Positions 16,878 to 26,734 of a DNA stretch of 64,000 bases are shown piece by piece. How positions within the stretch are numbered: position 1 is the stretch's first letter; each line of letters starts with the position of its first letter. The stretch comes from Empedobacter brevis NBRC 14943 = ATCC 43319 (lineage in GTDB: Bacteria; Bacteroidota; Bacteroidia; Flavobacteriales; Weeksellaceae): NCBI RefSeq assembly GCF_000382425.1, contig NZ_KB908294.1, positions 186,001-250,000 on the forward strand. The letters run 5' to 3'. The translations under genes and the position numbers were made by a program. The notes beneath the pieces are model-generated. The model was not told where the DNA came from. It searched no databases and saw only the letters and a program-made list of their open reading frames with translations.

Positions 16878-18206
16878 ATGAATAACAATATATCTCGTAA
16901 AGATTTTCTTAAAAATTCAGCTTTAGGATTAGCAGGTTTTTCTTTTTTACCTGGATTTTTACAAGCAGCACCAGATTTTCAATTAGATAAAACTGACCTT
17001 ACAAAACCAAGAAATTTTACATTAAAAAATGTTCGTTTGGAAACTGGTTTCGAATATGAAAATGATGAAATCATTGGGACAAAAACAGATCTTTTTACGA
17101 TTGAAATTGCAAATGGAAAAATCAAAAAAATTAGTCCAAATCAATTGAATGCAAAAGCTATTGATGCGAAAGGCCTGTTGATGTTACCATCTTTCAAAGA
17201 CATGCACATTCATTTAGACAAAACCTTGTACGCAGATAGATGGCGTGCAGTTCGTCGTTCAGGAGGAATTAAAGGAATGATCGAATTGGAGCAAAAAGTA
17301 TTACCTGAAATGCTAAAAAAATCGACTTATAAAGCTGAAAAATTAATTGAATTATTACAATCGTACGGAACTGGATTTGCCCGTAGTCATGTCAATATTG
17401 AACCGACTTCTAAATTAGATTCATTGAAGAATTTAGAAATCGCTTTAGCGAATAAAAAAGATTCTTTCGGTGCCGAATTAGTTGCCTTTCCCCAACATGG
17501 TTTGTTTTATACAGATTCTCTTCCATATATGAAAGAAGCTGCAAAAATGAATATTGACTACATTGGAGGTTTAGATCCTACAAATGTGGATGGCGCAATC
17601 GAAAAAACAATGGATGCGACGATTCAATTAGCTATAGATCATAACAAAGGAATTGATATTCATTTGCACGAATCTGGAAAGTCCGGCCATGACACAATTA
17701 ATTATTTAATCAAAAAAGTAAACGAAAATCCTCAATTAAAAGGTAAAACTTTCGTCAGTCATTCTTTTGCATTAGCCACTTTGGACAAAACAAAACAAGA
17801 AGCTATTGCCGAACAATTAGGAGCTGCTCAGATTGGAATTGTGTCTACTATTCCATTCGGAAGTCTCGTCATGCCAATCCCTACCTTACTTAAACACAAT
17901 GTAAATGTAATGACAGGTAACGATAGCATTGTTGATTATTGGAATACAATGGGAACAGGAAGTGTTTTACAAAAGGCAAATCTTGCTGCTCAATTGTATG
18001 GTCAAACCTCAGAATTTGGTTTATCAAGGATGTTGAAGTTGGCAACAACAGGACCAATTCCTTTGGATGACAAAGGTGTACAACAATGGCCAAAAGAAGG
18101 AGGTGATGCGAATATCATTTTGATAGATGCCAGTTGTTCTGCAGAAGCAGTCTCAAGAATATCTCCTGTTCGTTCTTTAATTATAAAAGGAAACATCATT
18201 TATTAA
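16878..18206 (+). CDS. Cytosine-deaminase-like amidohydrolase with Tat-like signal
   Basis: 442 residues. The N-terminus SRKDFLKNSALGLAGF and AxA-type site near residue 30 look like a Tat signal with RK in place of RR, so the enzyme may be exported folded. The body is a metal-dependent TIM-barrel amidohydrolase of the CodA type. Metal ligands H110 and H112 (HIHLDK), H262 and H295 (SHSFAL) and D349 (GND), the substrate-loop FPQ207 and the catalytic-position E265 (HLHESG) are all present. It hydrolyses or deaminates an unknown cyclic amide or amine. A second, signal-less relative follows at 18930. Confidence 0.78.
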   Translation: MNNNISRKDFLKNSALGLAGFSFLPGFLQAAPDFQLDKTDLTKPRNFTLKNVRLETGFEYENDEIIGTKTDLFTIEIANGKIKKISPNQLNAKAIDAKGLLMLPSFKDMHIHLDKTLYADRWRAVRRSGGIKGMIELEQKVLPEMLKKSTYKAEKLIELLQSYGTGFARSHVNIEPTSKLDSLKNLEIALANKKDSFGAELVAFPQHGLFYTDSLPYMKEAAKMNIDYIGGLDPTNVDGAIEKTMDATIQLAIDHNKGIDIHLHESGKSGHDTINYLIKKVNENPQLKGKTFVSHSFALATLDKTKQEAIAEQLGAAQIGIVSTIPFGSLVMPIPTLLKHNVNVMTGNDSIVDYWNTMGTGSVLQKANLAAQLYGQTSEFGLSRMLKLATTGPIPLDDKGVQQWPKEGGDANIILIDASCSAEAVSRISPVRSLIIKGNIIY

Positions 18207-18251
18207 CTGAACTTTTAATTCAGTATTTCATTCTTTAAAAAATATGTGATT

Positions 18252-18923
18252 ATGAAAACAGTTTTAACATTAATGGCTATGATAGCAACGGTCACTTCAT
18301 GCTATTCTACTCCAACAGAAAATTCAAATACAGAAATTATGAATGAAAAAGATATTTTGAATGCAGTCAAAAATAACGATATACAAGCTGTTAGAAAAGC
18401 ATTAGAAAATGGTGCAGACGTAAACACAACTGATAACAGTCGCCGTTCTTTATTATTAATTGCAACCAATAAAACGAATATCGAAATGGCTAAATTACTG
18501 GTTAAATACGGAGCAGATGTTAATCAACAAGCCGATAATCTGGATAGTCCTTTTTTATACGCCGGTACCAGTGGACAAACTGAATTGGTTCAGTTATTTT
18601 TGAATCATGGTGCTCGTTTCGATGTTTTCAACCGTTACAACGGTTCTGCATTAATTCCAGCTTGCGAACGTGGACATATAGAAACGGTAAAACTGCTCGC
18701 AAACACTAAAAATTATCCTATAGATCATGTCAACCGATTGGGATGGACAGGATTGATGGAAGCTATTATTTTGGGCGACGGAAGCAAAAAATATCAACAA
18801 ATTGTTCAGATATTAAAAGATGCCGGTGCGAAAATGGATATTCCGGACCGTGATGGAATAACACCTTTGCAACATGCACAACAAAGAGGTTACAAGGAAA
18901 TCGTAACCATAATTAAATCATAA
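18252..18923 (+). CDS. Ankyrin-repeat lipoprotein
   Basis: 223 residues from the ATG at 18252; a GTG two codons earlier is less likely. A lipoprotein signal ends in TVTSC (C17). It is followed by five or six ankyrin repeats (for example DIQAVRKALENGADVN, NIEMAKLLVKYGADVN, QTELVQLFLNHGARF and HIETVKLLANT). Ankyrin lipoproteins are usually periplasmic protein-binding partners, and some protect enzymes. It sits 45 bases after one amidohydrolase and 6 bases before the other, so all three are probably one transcript. Confidence 0.82.
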   Translation: MKTVLTLMAMIATVTSCYSTPTENSNTEIMNEKDILNAVKNNDIQAVRKALENGADVNTTDNSRRSLLLIATNKTNIEMAKLLVKYGADVNQQADNLDSPFLYAGTSGQTELVQLFLNHGARFDVFNRYNGSALIPACERGHIETVKLLANTKNYPIDHVNRLGWTGLMEAIILGDGSKKYQQIVQILKDAGAKMDIPDRDGITPLQHAQQRGYKEIVTIIKS

Positions 18924-18929
18924 ATCATC

Positions 18930-20198
18930 ATGCAAACAAATTATATAGCCCACTCAGAAGGAAATTACACCTTAAAAAATGTACGGTTGGAAACAGGCTT
19001 TCTTGAAGATGAATCCGGAATTATTGGTACAAAAACAGATTTGTTTTCTGTTGAAATAAAAAATGGTGAAATTGAAAAAATAAGTACGAATAACAAATTA
19101 GCTACAAATACAATAGACGCAAAAGGTCTATTAATGTTACCTGCTTTCAAGGATATGCACGTGCATCTAGACAAAACTTTGTACGGACTGCCTTGGCAAG
19201 CACTTTCACCAAAACGTCGAACTGTTGCAGATATGATTGCTTACGAGCAGGAAATTATTCCGGAATTGTTAAAAACATCTGTTGAACGAGCAGAATTACT
19301 TATCAATTCATTACAAAATCATGGAACTACCTTTGGCCGAACACATTTTAACGTCGAAACGACTTCCGGTCTTCGATCATTAGAAAATTTAGAAAAAGCA
19401 TTAGAAAACAAGAAAGAAACTTTCAGTGCAGAATTAGTTGCTTTTCCTCAACATGGTTTATATTACACAGATTCAGCTTCACTAATGAAAGAAGCTGCAC
19501 AATTGGACAATGTTGCTTTTGTTGGAGGATTAGATCCTTTTAGTATTGATCAAAATATTGAAAAAGCAATTGATTTTACAATTCAATTAGCTTTAGACAA
19601 TAAAAAAGGAATTGATATTCACTTACATGACAGTGGAAAAGAAGGCATGCGTACAATTGAATATCTGATTGATCAAACATTGAGAAACCCTGACCTGAGA
19701 GGAAAAACCTATATAAGTCATGCCTTTGCCCTGGCACATTTATCGAAAAATGAAACGCAAAAGATAGCTGAAAAATTAGCAGAAGCAAAAATAGGGATTG
19801 TCTCATCAGTTCCATTCCGAAATAAAGTTGAAATGCCTATTCCAACGCTAGTAAAAAACGGCGTCGAAGTATTGATTGGAAATGATAATGTACAAGATTA
19901 CTGGAGTACCTTTGGTACAGGAAACATGTTACAAAAAGCAAATCTAATTGCTGATTTGTATAGCTGGGAAACCGAATATGATTTATCAAGAACTTTAGGT
20001 TTTGCTACAAAAAATATTGTTCCATTAGATAACAACGGATCCATGCAATGGCCTAAAGCAGGGGATGAAGCAAGTCTTGTTTTAATTGATGCAAGTTGTT
20101 CCGCGGAAGCTGTTGCCAGAATGTCTCCAACCGTAGGTTTAATGCACAAAGGAAATCTGATTTGGAAAGATAATCATGCAAAAAATAAAAACCTATAG
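18930..20198 (+). CDS. Cytosine-deaminase-like amidohydrolase, signal-less second copy
   Basis: 422 residues, clearly a duplicate of the gene at 16878. Both share LKNVRLETGF near the start, HxHLDKTLY, AELVAFPQHGL, GIDIHLH, and GND followed by DYW and GTG. It has no signal peptide, so it is probably cytoplasmic. Metal-site positions H77, H79, H231, H264 and D319 are kept. The residue corresponding to the CodA catalytic Glu is Asp (D234 in HLHDSG), whereas the first copy has Glu. Substrate preference may therefore differ. Confidence 0.78.
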   Translation: MQTNYIAHSEGNYTLKNVRLETGFLEDESGIIGTKTDLFSVEIKNGEIEKISTNNKLATNTIDAKGLLMLPAFKDMHVHLDKTLYGLPWQALSPKRRTVADMIAYEQEIIPELLKTSVERAELLINSLQNHGTTFGRTHFNVETTSGLRSLENLEKALENKKETFSAELVAFPQHGLYYTDSASLMKEAAQLDNVAFVGGLDPFSIDQNIEKAIDFTIQLALDNKKGIDIHLHDSGKEGMRTIEYLIDQTLRNPDLRGKTYISHAFALAHLSKNETQKIAEKLAEAKIGIVSSVPFRNKVEMPIPTLVKNGVEVLIGNDNVQDYWSTFGTGNMLQKANLIADLYSWETEYDLSRTLGFATKNIVPLDNNGSMQWPKAGDEASLVLIDASCSAEAVARMSPTVGLMHKGNLIWKDNHAKNKNL

Positions 20199-20273
20199 CG
20201 AATTGAGTTAAAAACCGTTGCAATTTTAGTAAATTTAAATACTTTTCGTTAGATTCGTCTGTCAAAGATTTAT

Positions 20274-20281
20274 TATTTTTG
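20274..20281 (+). promoter_or_regulatory. Candidate -7 box TATTTTTG for ftsK
   Basis: Matches TAnnTTTG, 23 bases before the ftsK ATG. No clear -33 element. Confidence 0.35.
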
Positions 20282-20304
20282 CCTCAATTATACTCAACCT
20301 TAAA

Positions 20305-22836
20305 ATGGCTATAAAAAACACTCAGGAAACACCTAAAACGCCTAAAAAGCAAATCATAAAAACAATTATAGGTATTCTATTTTTAGTACTTGGATTGTTA
20401 TTGTTTGTTTCATTTTTATCTTATTTTTTTAATGGTTTAATGGATCAAAGTCAGATCTCCGATCTATTAGACAAAAGCGAAACTGCAGAAAACATCTTCG
20501 GAAAGTTTGGGGCTCTACTAGGCGAAACATTTATTTTGCAAGGAATTGGAATTGTTTCATTTTTTGTTCCGGTTTTCTTTATCCTTTTAGGGATTAAAGT
20601 CGCAACCAATTGGAAAAAAATTAAACCGTTTACAACACTTTATCAAAGTATATTTTTCATGATTTGGTTGCCGATTTTTTTCGGATGTGCTTTTCCCGGT
20701 CAACATATGCTTTGCGGGGTAATGGGATTTGAAGTCAATGATTTTTTAAATAGTTTTATTGGAAAGTGGGGCGTAATTTTATTATTATTCGTTAGTTTAT
20801 TGATTTATTGTGTCATTCATTTCAGAATGACTTATCAATCTATACAAGAAAAGATGGAAGAACGCGCAAAGCAAAAAGAACTTGAACGGATTGAGAAAGA
20901 ACAACAACGAATCAAAAAAGAACAACTCGAACTAAGACAACGTAAAGAAAAAGAAGAACAGGATAAGATTAATCAATTCAATAAAGAAGCTGAGAAACAA
21001 CAAGAAAAAGATTTGATTGAAGAATTAGACTTGGTTGAAGAAACAGTTCAACCACATACTCTAAATCCTAACGAACCATTTCAACAGGATTTTACTGTTC
21101 ATCCACCTCAAGCTGAAGAGCAGTTGGAAGAAACACCTCTTAATATCACACCTTTGGTTGTGGAAGATTTAGATGAAGAAAACGATGCTATTGATTTTAC
21201 CCCGGCTTTTGAAATAAATACACAAGAAGTTATTTCTGAAGAAATACCAACGAATCTCGAATTAAAAGTTCAACACATTGATGAAGAAGAAGAATTTGAA
21301 GCAACTTCTGCACGACTAGTTGAAGAGCAAGGCGAATATAACCAACGTTTGGATCTACCTAATTATCAATTCCCACCTCTTTCTCTATTGAGAAAATATG
21401 ATAACGGAAATACGTTAATTGATCAGAAGGAATTAGAACTGAACAAAAATAAGATTATCGAAACCTTAGCAAACTATGGAATTGGTATCTCTCAAATTAC
21501 AGCAACTATTGGTCCTACTGTAACGCTTTACGAAATTGTTCCTCAAGCCGGAGTTCGTATTTCTAAAATTAAAAACCTTGAAGATGATATTGCCTTAAGT
21601 TTGGCTGCTCTTGGTATTCGTATCATTGCCCCTATTCCCGGAAAAGGAACAATCGGTATTGAAGTTCCCAATTCAAACCCCTCAATGGTGTCGATGCATT
21701 CTGTTATTGCTTCCCAGAAATTTCAGCATGCTGAAATGGAATTGCCTATCGCTTTTGGTAAAACAATCACAAATGAAACTTTTGTAGCAGATTTAGCTAA
21801 AATGCCGCACTTATTAATGGCTGGTGCAACGGGACAAGGTAAATCGGTAGGATTGAATGCAATTATTGCGTCTTTAATCTACAAAAAGCACCCATCAGAA
21901 TTAAAGTTTGTGATGGTTGACCCTAAAAAAGTCGAATTAACCCTTTATTCTAAAATAGAACGCCACTATTTAGCAAAATTACCAGATGCTGAAGAAGCTA
22001 TTATTACGGACAATGCGAAAGTAATTAATACATTAAATTCGCTTTGTATTGAAATGGACGACCGTTACGAATTACTTAAAAATGCTTTTGTCCGTAACAT
22101 CAAAGAGTACAATGCAAAATTTAAACAACGTAAATTAAACCCGGAAGCCGGACATCGATTTCTTCCTTATATTGTTTTAATCGTGGATGAGTTTGCTGAT
22201 TTAATCATGACTGCAGGTAAAGAGGTTGAATTGCCTATTGCGCGTTTGGCTCAATTGGCACGAGCCGTTGGTATACATTTAATTGTTGCCACTCAACGTC
22301 CATCTGTAAATGTGATTACCGGAACTATTAAAGCAAACTTCCCGGGTCGTGTAGCTTTCCGTGTAACTTCAAAAATAGATTCTAGAACAATTTTAGATTC
22401 TCCGGGAGCTGATCAATTGATTGGAAAAGGAGATATGTTGTACACAACAGGAAATGAATTGGTTCGTTTGCAATGTGCCTTTGTTGACACACCGGAAGTT
22501 GATAAAATTACTGAATTCATTGGCGAACAACGCGGATATCCAGATGCTATGCATTTACCGGAATATGTAGGTGAAGAAAGTGGTTCATCTTTAGATGTTG
22601 ATTTATCGGATCGTGATGCTTTATTTGAAGATGCGGCAAGATTAATTGTCATGAATCAACAAGGTTCTGCATCTTTATTGCAACGTAAATTAAAATTAGG
22701 ATACAACCGTGCCGGACGTTTAATCGATCAATTAGAAGCGGCAGGAATTGTTGGTCCTTTTGAAGGAAGTAAAGCTCGTCAAGTCTTGATTCAAGACGAC
22801 ATGAGTTTGGAACAGTTGTTGAATAATTTGAATTAA
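20305..22836 (+). CDS. ftsK: DNA translocase FtsK
   Basis: 843 residues. Four N-terminal membrane segments (within about 18-175) anchor it at the septum. A charged Glu/Gln-rich linker (about 180-340) follows, then the RecA-like motor. Walker A is GATGQGKSVGLN, Walker B is VLIVDEFADL, and ATQRPSVNVITG is the usual motor strand. The C-terminal gamma winged helix (LFEDAARLIVMNQQGSAS, then YNRAGRLIDQLE) reads polar DNA sequences and activates XerD, also present at 1316. It is shorter than E. coli FtsK because the linker is short, as is common outside enterobacteria. Confidence 0.95.
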   Translation: MAIKNTQETPKTPKKQIIKTIIGILFLVLGLLLFVSFLSYFFNGLMDQSQISDLLDKSETAENIFGKFGALLGETFILQGIGIVSFFVPVFFILLGIKVATNWKKIKPFTTLYQSIFFMIWLPIFFGCAFPGQHMLCGVMGFEVNDFLNSFIGKWGVILLLFVSLLIYCVIHFRMTYQSIQEKMEERAKQKELERIEKEQQRIKKEQLELRQRKEKEEQDKINQFNKEAEKQQEKDLIEELDLVEETVQPHTLNPNEPFQQDFTVHPPQAEEQLEETPLNITPLVVEDLDEENDAIDFTPAFEINTQEVISEEIPTNLELKVQHIDEEEEFEATSARLVEEQGEYNQRLDLPNYQFPPLSLLRKYDNGNTLIDQKELELNKNKIIETLANYGIGISQITATIGPTVTLYEIVPQAGVRISKIKNLEDDIALSLAALGIRIIAPIPGKGTIGIEVPNSNPSMVSMHSVIASQKFQHAEMELPIAFGKTITNETFVADLAKMPHLLMAGATGQGKSVGLNAIIASLIYKKHPSELKFVMVDPKKVELTLYSKIERHYLAKLPDAEEAIITDNAKVINTLNSLCIEMDDRYELLKNAFVRNIKEYNAKFKQRKLNPEAGHRFLPYIVLIVDEFADLIMTAGKEVELPIARLAQLARAVGIHLIVATQRPSVNVITGTIKANFPGRVAFRVTSKIDSRTILDSPGADQLIGKGDMLYTTGNELVRLQCAFVDTPEVDKITEFIGEQRGYPDAMHLPEYVGEESGSSLDVDLSDRDALFEDAARLIVMNQQGSASLLQRKLKLGYNRAGRLIDQLEAAGIVGPFEGSKARQVLIQDDMSLEQLLNNLN

Positions 22837-22869
22837 ATTTTATTAAAAACAGATAGAAAATTAAATTGT

Positions 22870-23499
22870 ATGAAAAAGTTAATCTATTCTTTCATACTCT
22901 TATTAGTAGGGGTTGGAACATTGAATGCTCAATCGGCAAAACAAATCTTAGACAAAGTTTACGCAAAATACACTAACGCAAATTCTTATTACATTAAATT
23001 CGATTTTAGTCATGTTGTAAATGGAAAATCGACAAATCGTTCGGGAGAAGTTTTTTCGATGAAACAAAAGTTCAATTTAAATGTAGGTGATATCAATCAA
23101 ATTTATACCGGAACAAAACTGTATACAATTTCTAAAGACGATAAAGAAGTGACAATTTCGAATGCTTCGAACACCGACGATTTCTTAACACCAACGAAAG
23201 TTTTAAATACATATCGTACTGATTTTAGTTATACATTAACCGATAAAAAAACGATTGGAGGGAACACCATTCAATATATAAAATTAACACCAACTAAGAC
23301 TTCTACGATTAAATATTCGGTTTTGGGAATAAATATGGCAAATAATCAAATCTACGATTACAAAGAATATGGTAAAAATGGAGATACCACATCTATCGTT
23401 GTAAAAGATTATGTTCAAAATTTACTTATTCACAAAAGTTACTTTAACTTTGACCAAAAGAAATATAAGTCGCAAGGCTATATTATTACTCAATTATAA
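22870..23499 (+). CDS. lolA: Outer-membrane lipoprotein carrier protein LolA-like
   Basis: 209 residues with a cleaved signal peptide (MKKLIYSFILLLVGVGTLNAQ). The mature half-barrel has ILDKVYAKYTNANSYYIKFDF near its start, typical of Bacteroidota LolA. LolA shuttles lipoproteins across the periplasm. It follows ftsK by 33 bases and precedes an LptF/LptG permease by 3 bases, a usual flavobacterial order, so the three probably share a transcript. Confidence 0.8.
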   Translation: MKKLIYSFILLLVGVGTLNAQSAKQILDKVYAKYTNANSYYIKFDFSHVVNGKSTNRSGEVFSMKQKFNLNVGDINQIYTGTKLYTISKDDKEVTISNASNTDDFLTPTKVLNTYRTDFSYTLTDKKTIGGNTIQYIKLTPTKTSTIKYSVLGINMANNQIYDYKEYGKNGDTTSIVVKDYVQNLLIHKSYFNFDQKKYKSQGYIITQL

Positions 23500-23502
23500 T
23501 CA

Positions 23503-24963
23503 ATGTTTAAAAAGCTTGACCGGTATTTAATTAAGACCTTTTTAGGTCCATTTTTTTTCATCTTTAGTGTCTTATTTTTCATCTTCATCGTGCAATTTGC
23601 ATGGCAACAGATGGAAAAATTTGTTGGAAAAGGTTTAGAATGGTATACTATAACTGAATTACTTTTTTGGTTAGGAATTAATGTTGTTCAACTTGTTCTG
23701 CCACTTACTATTCTTCTAGGTTCTATTATGACCATGGGAGGTTTTGGTGAGCGATACGAATTGGCAGCCATGAAAGCTTCCGGAATTTCTTTAACACGAA
23801 TCCTTGCTCCACTTTTTGCTTTAGTAATACTAATGTCAATTGGACTATATTTCTTCGGTGATAAGGTCATGCCTTATTCGCAACAGAAGGCCCGTACAAT
23901 GTACTTTAATATCATACAAACGAAACCGACTGTGAGTATGAAAGAAGGCGTTTTTATTGAAACAGTTCCGGGTTTTCAAATGAAAATCAATAAGGTTTCA
24001 GGTGAAAATTCTGAAAAACTGGAAGATGTTTTTGTTCATCAAAATACACCCTCTGGAGAAGATGCGATGACGATTATTGCGAAAAAAGGAAATCTAGCGC
24101 CTGATAAAAATGATAACCATTATCTAAAAATGGAACTTTTTGATGGAATTGCTTACACAGATAACATCAAAGATAAAAACTTTGAGCAACGCAGACGACA
24201 AGAAAATCAATATACTAAATTTGATACACTAAATTATTACATTGATATTTCAGATATTTTAAATTCCGGAAAAGATGAAGATCCTGGAAACTCATATAAA
24301 TATTTAGATGGAAAAGGGTTAAGACATTTAATCGACTCTTTAAATACCGATTACAAAAAATATTACAAAGATCTAAAAACAAATATATTCACACAGAATT
24401 ATTATTACTCGAACAAAACAAAAGAAATAGATTCAGTTAAAACAAGTATGGTTTTCGATCTGAAAGAATATTCAACTCAGGATCGAGATCGAATTCTGAA
24501 TCAATCTGTACAAATGATAAATCGTGACCAAGAAAATCTATCATTTTCAGAACAAGAAATTATTCATCGTGAAAAGTTATACTCAAAAGTTAATATTCAT
24601 TACCAACGTAACTTTTCGTATGCCGTAACTTGTATTATTTTCTTTTTGATTGGATCATCACTGGGAGCCATTGTAAAAAAAGGTGGTATCGGAATGCCTG
24701 TGATTATTTCTATTATCATTTTTGTTATTTATTTTATCTTGAATTTCTCTGCCGAAAATATGGCTAAAAATGGAAAAATAGACCCTACACTAGCAGCTTG
24801 GGCAGCTAATATTATTGCACTTCCATTTTCATTACTTTTCTGCTTCAAAGCCAACCAAGATTCAGAAATATTTAACATCAGCATTTACATAGATCCTATT
24901 GTAAAATACTTTAGTAAGTTTAAGAAAACAAACAAAAACGAGGAACATTCTCGTTATCAATAA
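23503..24963 (+). CDS. LptF/LptG family lipopolysaccharide export permease
   Basis: 486 residues of the YjgP/YjgQ family. The N-terminus (LDRYLIKTFLGPFFFIFSVLFF) and three N-terminal membrane segments are followed by a long periplasmic beta-rich domain (about 130-360) and three C-terminal membrane segments from about residue 375. FGERYELAAMKASGIS is the family's coupling-helix motif. With LptB it extracts LPS from the inner membrane. I cannot decide between LptF and LptG, and the second permease gene is not in the window. Confidence 0.88.
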   Translation: MFKKLDRYLIKTFLGPFFFIFSVLFFIFIVQFAWQQMEKFVGKGLEWYTITELLFWLGINVVQLVLPLTILLGSIMTMGGFGERYELAAMKASGISLTRILAPLFALVILMSIGLYFFGDKVMPYSQQKARTMYFNIIQTKPTVSMKEGVFIETVPGFQMKINKVSGENSEKLEDVFVHQNTPSGEDAMTIIAKKGNLAPDKNDNHYLKMELFDGIAYTDNIKDKNFEQRRRQENQYTKFDTLNYYIDISDILNSGKDEDPGNSYKYLDGKGLRHLIDSLNTDYKKYYKDLKTNIFTQNYYYSNKTKEIDSVKTSMVFDLKEYSTQDRDRILNQSVQMINRDQENLSFSEQEIIHREKLYSKVNIHYQRNFSYAVTCIIFFLIGSSLGAIVKKGGIGMPVIISIIIFVIYFILNFSAENMAKNGKIDPTLAAWAANIIALPFSLLFCFKANQDSEIFNISIYIDPIVKYFSKFKKTNKNEEHSRYQ

Positions 24964-24972
24964 TATAAAACA

Positions 24973-26097
24973 ATGGAAAATAGATCATCTCAATTAAACA
25001 CAATTGAAGAAGCTTTAGAAGATTTAAAACAAGGAAAAGTTATCATTGTAGTTGACGATGAAGATCGTGAAAATGAAGGAGATTTCCTATGTATTGCTGA
25101 ATTTGCTACGCCAGAAATCATCAACTTTATGGTGACACATGGACGTGGATTAGTTTGTACTCCATTGACACAACAAAGATGTAAAGCTTTAGGTTTAGAC
25201 CTCATGGTTGGTCATAATACTGCGATTTACGAAACTAATTTTACTGTATCTGTCGATTTACAAGGACATGGATGTACAACAGGAATTTCCGCTTCAGATC
25301 GTTCTAAAACTATTCAGGCTTTAATAGATGAAAATACAAATCCAGACGATTTAGGAAAACCGGGACACATTTTTCCTTTAATCTCAAAAGACGGAGGTGT
25401 TTTAGTTCGTATGGGACATACTGAAGCCGCAGTTGATTTGGCTCGCATGGCTGGTCATTATCCTGCCGGATGTATTGTTGAAATCTTGAAAGAAGATGGA
25501 GAAATGGCTCGTCTTCCTGAATTATTAGAAATTGCAAAGAAATTCGATTTAAAAATTATTTCAATTGAAGATTTAATTGCTTACCGTTTAGAAAACGAAT
25601 CGTTAGTAAAACGTATTGATGAGTTTCCTGCAAAAACAAAATTTGGAGATTACGAATTGATCGCTTATCAGCAAACAACAAATAATCAAGTTCACTTTGC
25701 TTTGAAAAAAGGAAAATGGACGAAAGATGATGTTGTTCCGGTACGTGTTAAATCGACCAACAGCTATTACGATTTGTTCAGTGCTTTACAAAACGGTGAA
25801 ACCCCTTTACTGGAAAAAACAATGAAGATCATCAACGAAGAAGGAAAAGGTGTTGTTATATTTATTAACAATATTCAAAACTCTGAATTGGTTGAGCAAA
25901 AGCTTGAAATTTTTAAAAGTTTTTCTGAAGGAAAATCAAAGTCAGGTGTTCTACCTGCTGACGAGAAAGATCACGGAATAGGCTCTCAAATCATTAAAGA
26001 TTTAGGTATTCAGAAAATGAATTTAATTACCCGAAAGATTGAAGAACCACATACCACACAATATGGTTTAGAAATCATAAAATGTACTCAATTATAA
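24973..26097 (+). CDS. ribB: 3,4-dihydroxy-2-butanone 4-phosphate synthase fused to a degenerate GTP cyclohydrolase II domain
   Basis: 374 residues. Residues 1-205 are an intact RibB: VDDEDRENEGDF (27-38), HGRGLVC, CTTGISASDR and HTEAAVDLARMAG hold the metal- and substrate-binding residues. Residues 220-374 follow the RibA fold (FGDYELIAYQ, then VPVRVKS) but lack the zinc site: where RibA has three cysteines in ECLTGDVF...RCDCG, this protein has NSYYDLF with no Cys. The C-terminal half is therefore probably not a GTP cyclohydrolase and resembles the RibBX arrangement known in Proteobacteria. A functional ribA must be elsewhere. Confidence 0.88.
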   Translation: MENRSSQLNTIEEALEDLKQGKVIIVVDDEDRENEGDFLCIAEFATPEIINFMVTHGRGLVCTPLTQQRCKALGLDLMVGHNTAIYETNFTVSVDLQGHGCTTGISASDRSKTIQALIDENTNPDDLGKPGHIFPLISKDGGVLVRMGHTEAAVDLARMAGHYPAGCIVEILKEDGEMARLPELLEIAKKFDLKIISIEDLIAYRLENESLVKRIDEFPAKTKFGDYELIAYQQTTNNQVHFALKKGKWTKDDVVPVRVKSTNSYYDLFSALQNGETPLLEKTMKIINEEGKGVVIFINNIQNSELVEQKLEIFKSFSEGKSKSGVLPADEKDHGIGSQIIKDLGIQKMNLITRKIEEPHTTQYGLEIIKCTQL

Positions 26098-26115
26098 AAT
26101 ACTTTTAATATAATC

Positions 26116-26148
26116 AAAAAAGCAGTTCCGGAAGAACTGCTTTTTTTT
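26116..26148 (+). terminator. Hairpin terminator after ribB
   Basis: AGCAGTTC pairs with GAACTGCT around CGGAA, flanked by A5 and T8. It ends the ftsK-lolA-lpt-ribB run. Confidence 0.88.
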
Positions 26149-26173
26149 GTAGATTTAATTTAATTAACTCAAT

Positions 26174-26686
26174 ATGAAGAAAGGATTTTTATTATTTATA
26201 ACCTTTATATTTTTTTATTTTATTTCTTGCAAAAAGAAAGAATGTCAACCGTTTTATGTATATGATAAAATAGAATGGTATAGTTATAAACGAAATTTAG
26301 ATAGTATTCCTCCAGATTTAAAAGATAATGCATTTTTGGTTGGAGTCTTTCAGGGCTCTATATTTACAAAAATTAAAGACTCAGATAAATTAGCACTTTT
26401 ATCAAGCGATGATTTTAATAAATCAATCGTTCCAATTTCTAAATACGATCAATTGAACAGATTATTTTGTTACAATGAAAATCTTGGCGTTGAAGGAATA
26501 GCTACTGCTTGTCTTCCTTTTTATAATGATATTTTAATTTTCAAAAAAGAAAGTAAAATAATAGGAATTGCTAAAATTTGCTTCAAATGTCAACAATCTA
26601 CTTTCACAGAATCCAGTACCAATACAAATGCTTTTGGCGCTTTTGAAGAGATTATAAAACTTGAAAAAATAGTATACTCTAAATAA
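26174..26686 (+). CDS. Hypothetical lipoprotein
   Basis: 170 residues, no family recognised. The start KKGFLLFITFIFFYFISC is a lipoprotein signal with Cys about residue 19, followed by KKKEC. The body is mixed alpha/beta with several Cys (for example ICFKCQQ near residue 140). It begins 26 bases after a strong terminator, has no obvious promoter box, and is followed by another orphan gene after 48 bases. Confidence 0.65.
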   Translation: MKKGFLLFITFIFFYFISCKKKECQPFYVYDKIEWYSYKRNLDSIPPDLKDNAFLVGVFQGSIFTKIKDSDKLALLSSDDFNKSIVPISKYDQLNRLFCYNENLGVEGIATACLPFYNDILIFKKESKIIGIAKICFKCQQSTFTESSTNTNAFGAFEEIIKLEKIVYSK

Positions 26687-26734
26687 AACTATCTAAAAAT
26701 AATATATTTTTAGATGTAGTATTGAATAAAATTT

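Noticed and set aside
24800-24972. FMN riboswitch before ribB
   Set aside because: The spacer before ribB is only about 10 bases and no conserved riboswitch segments are visible.
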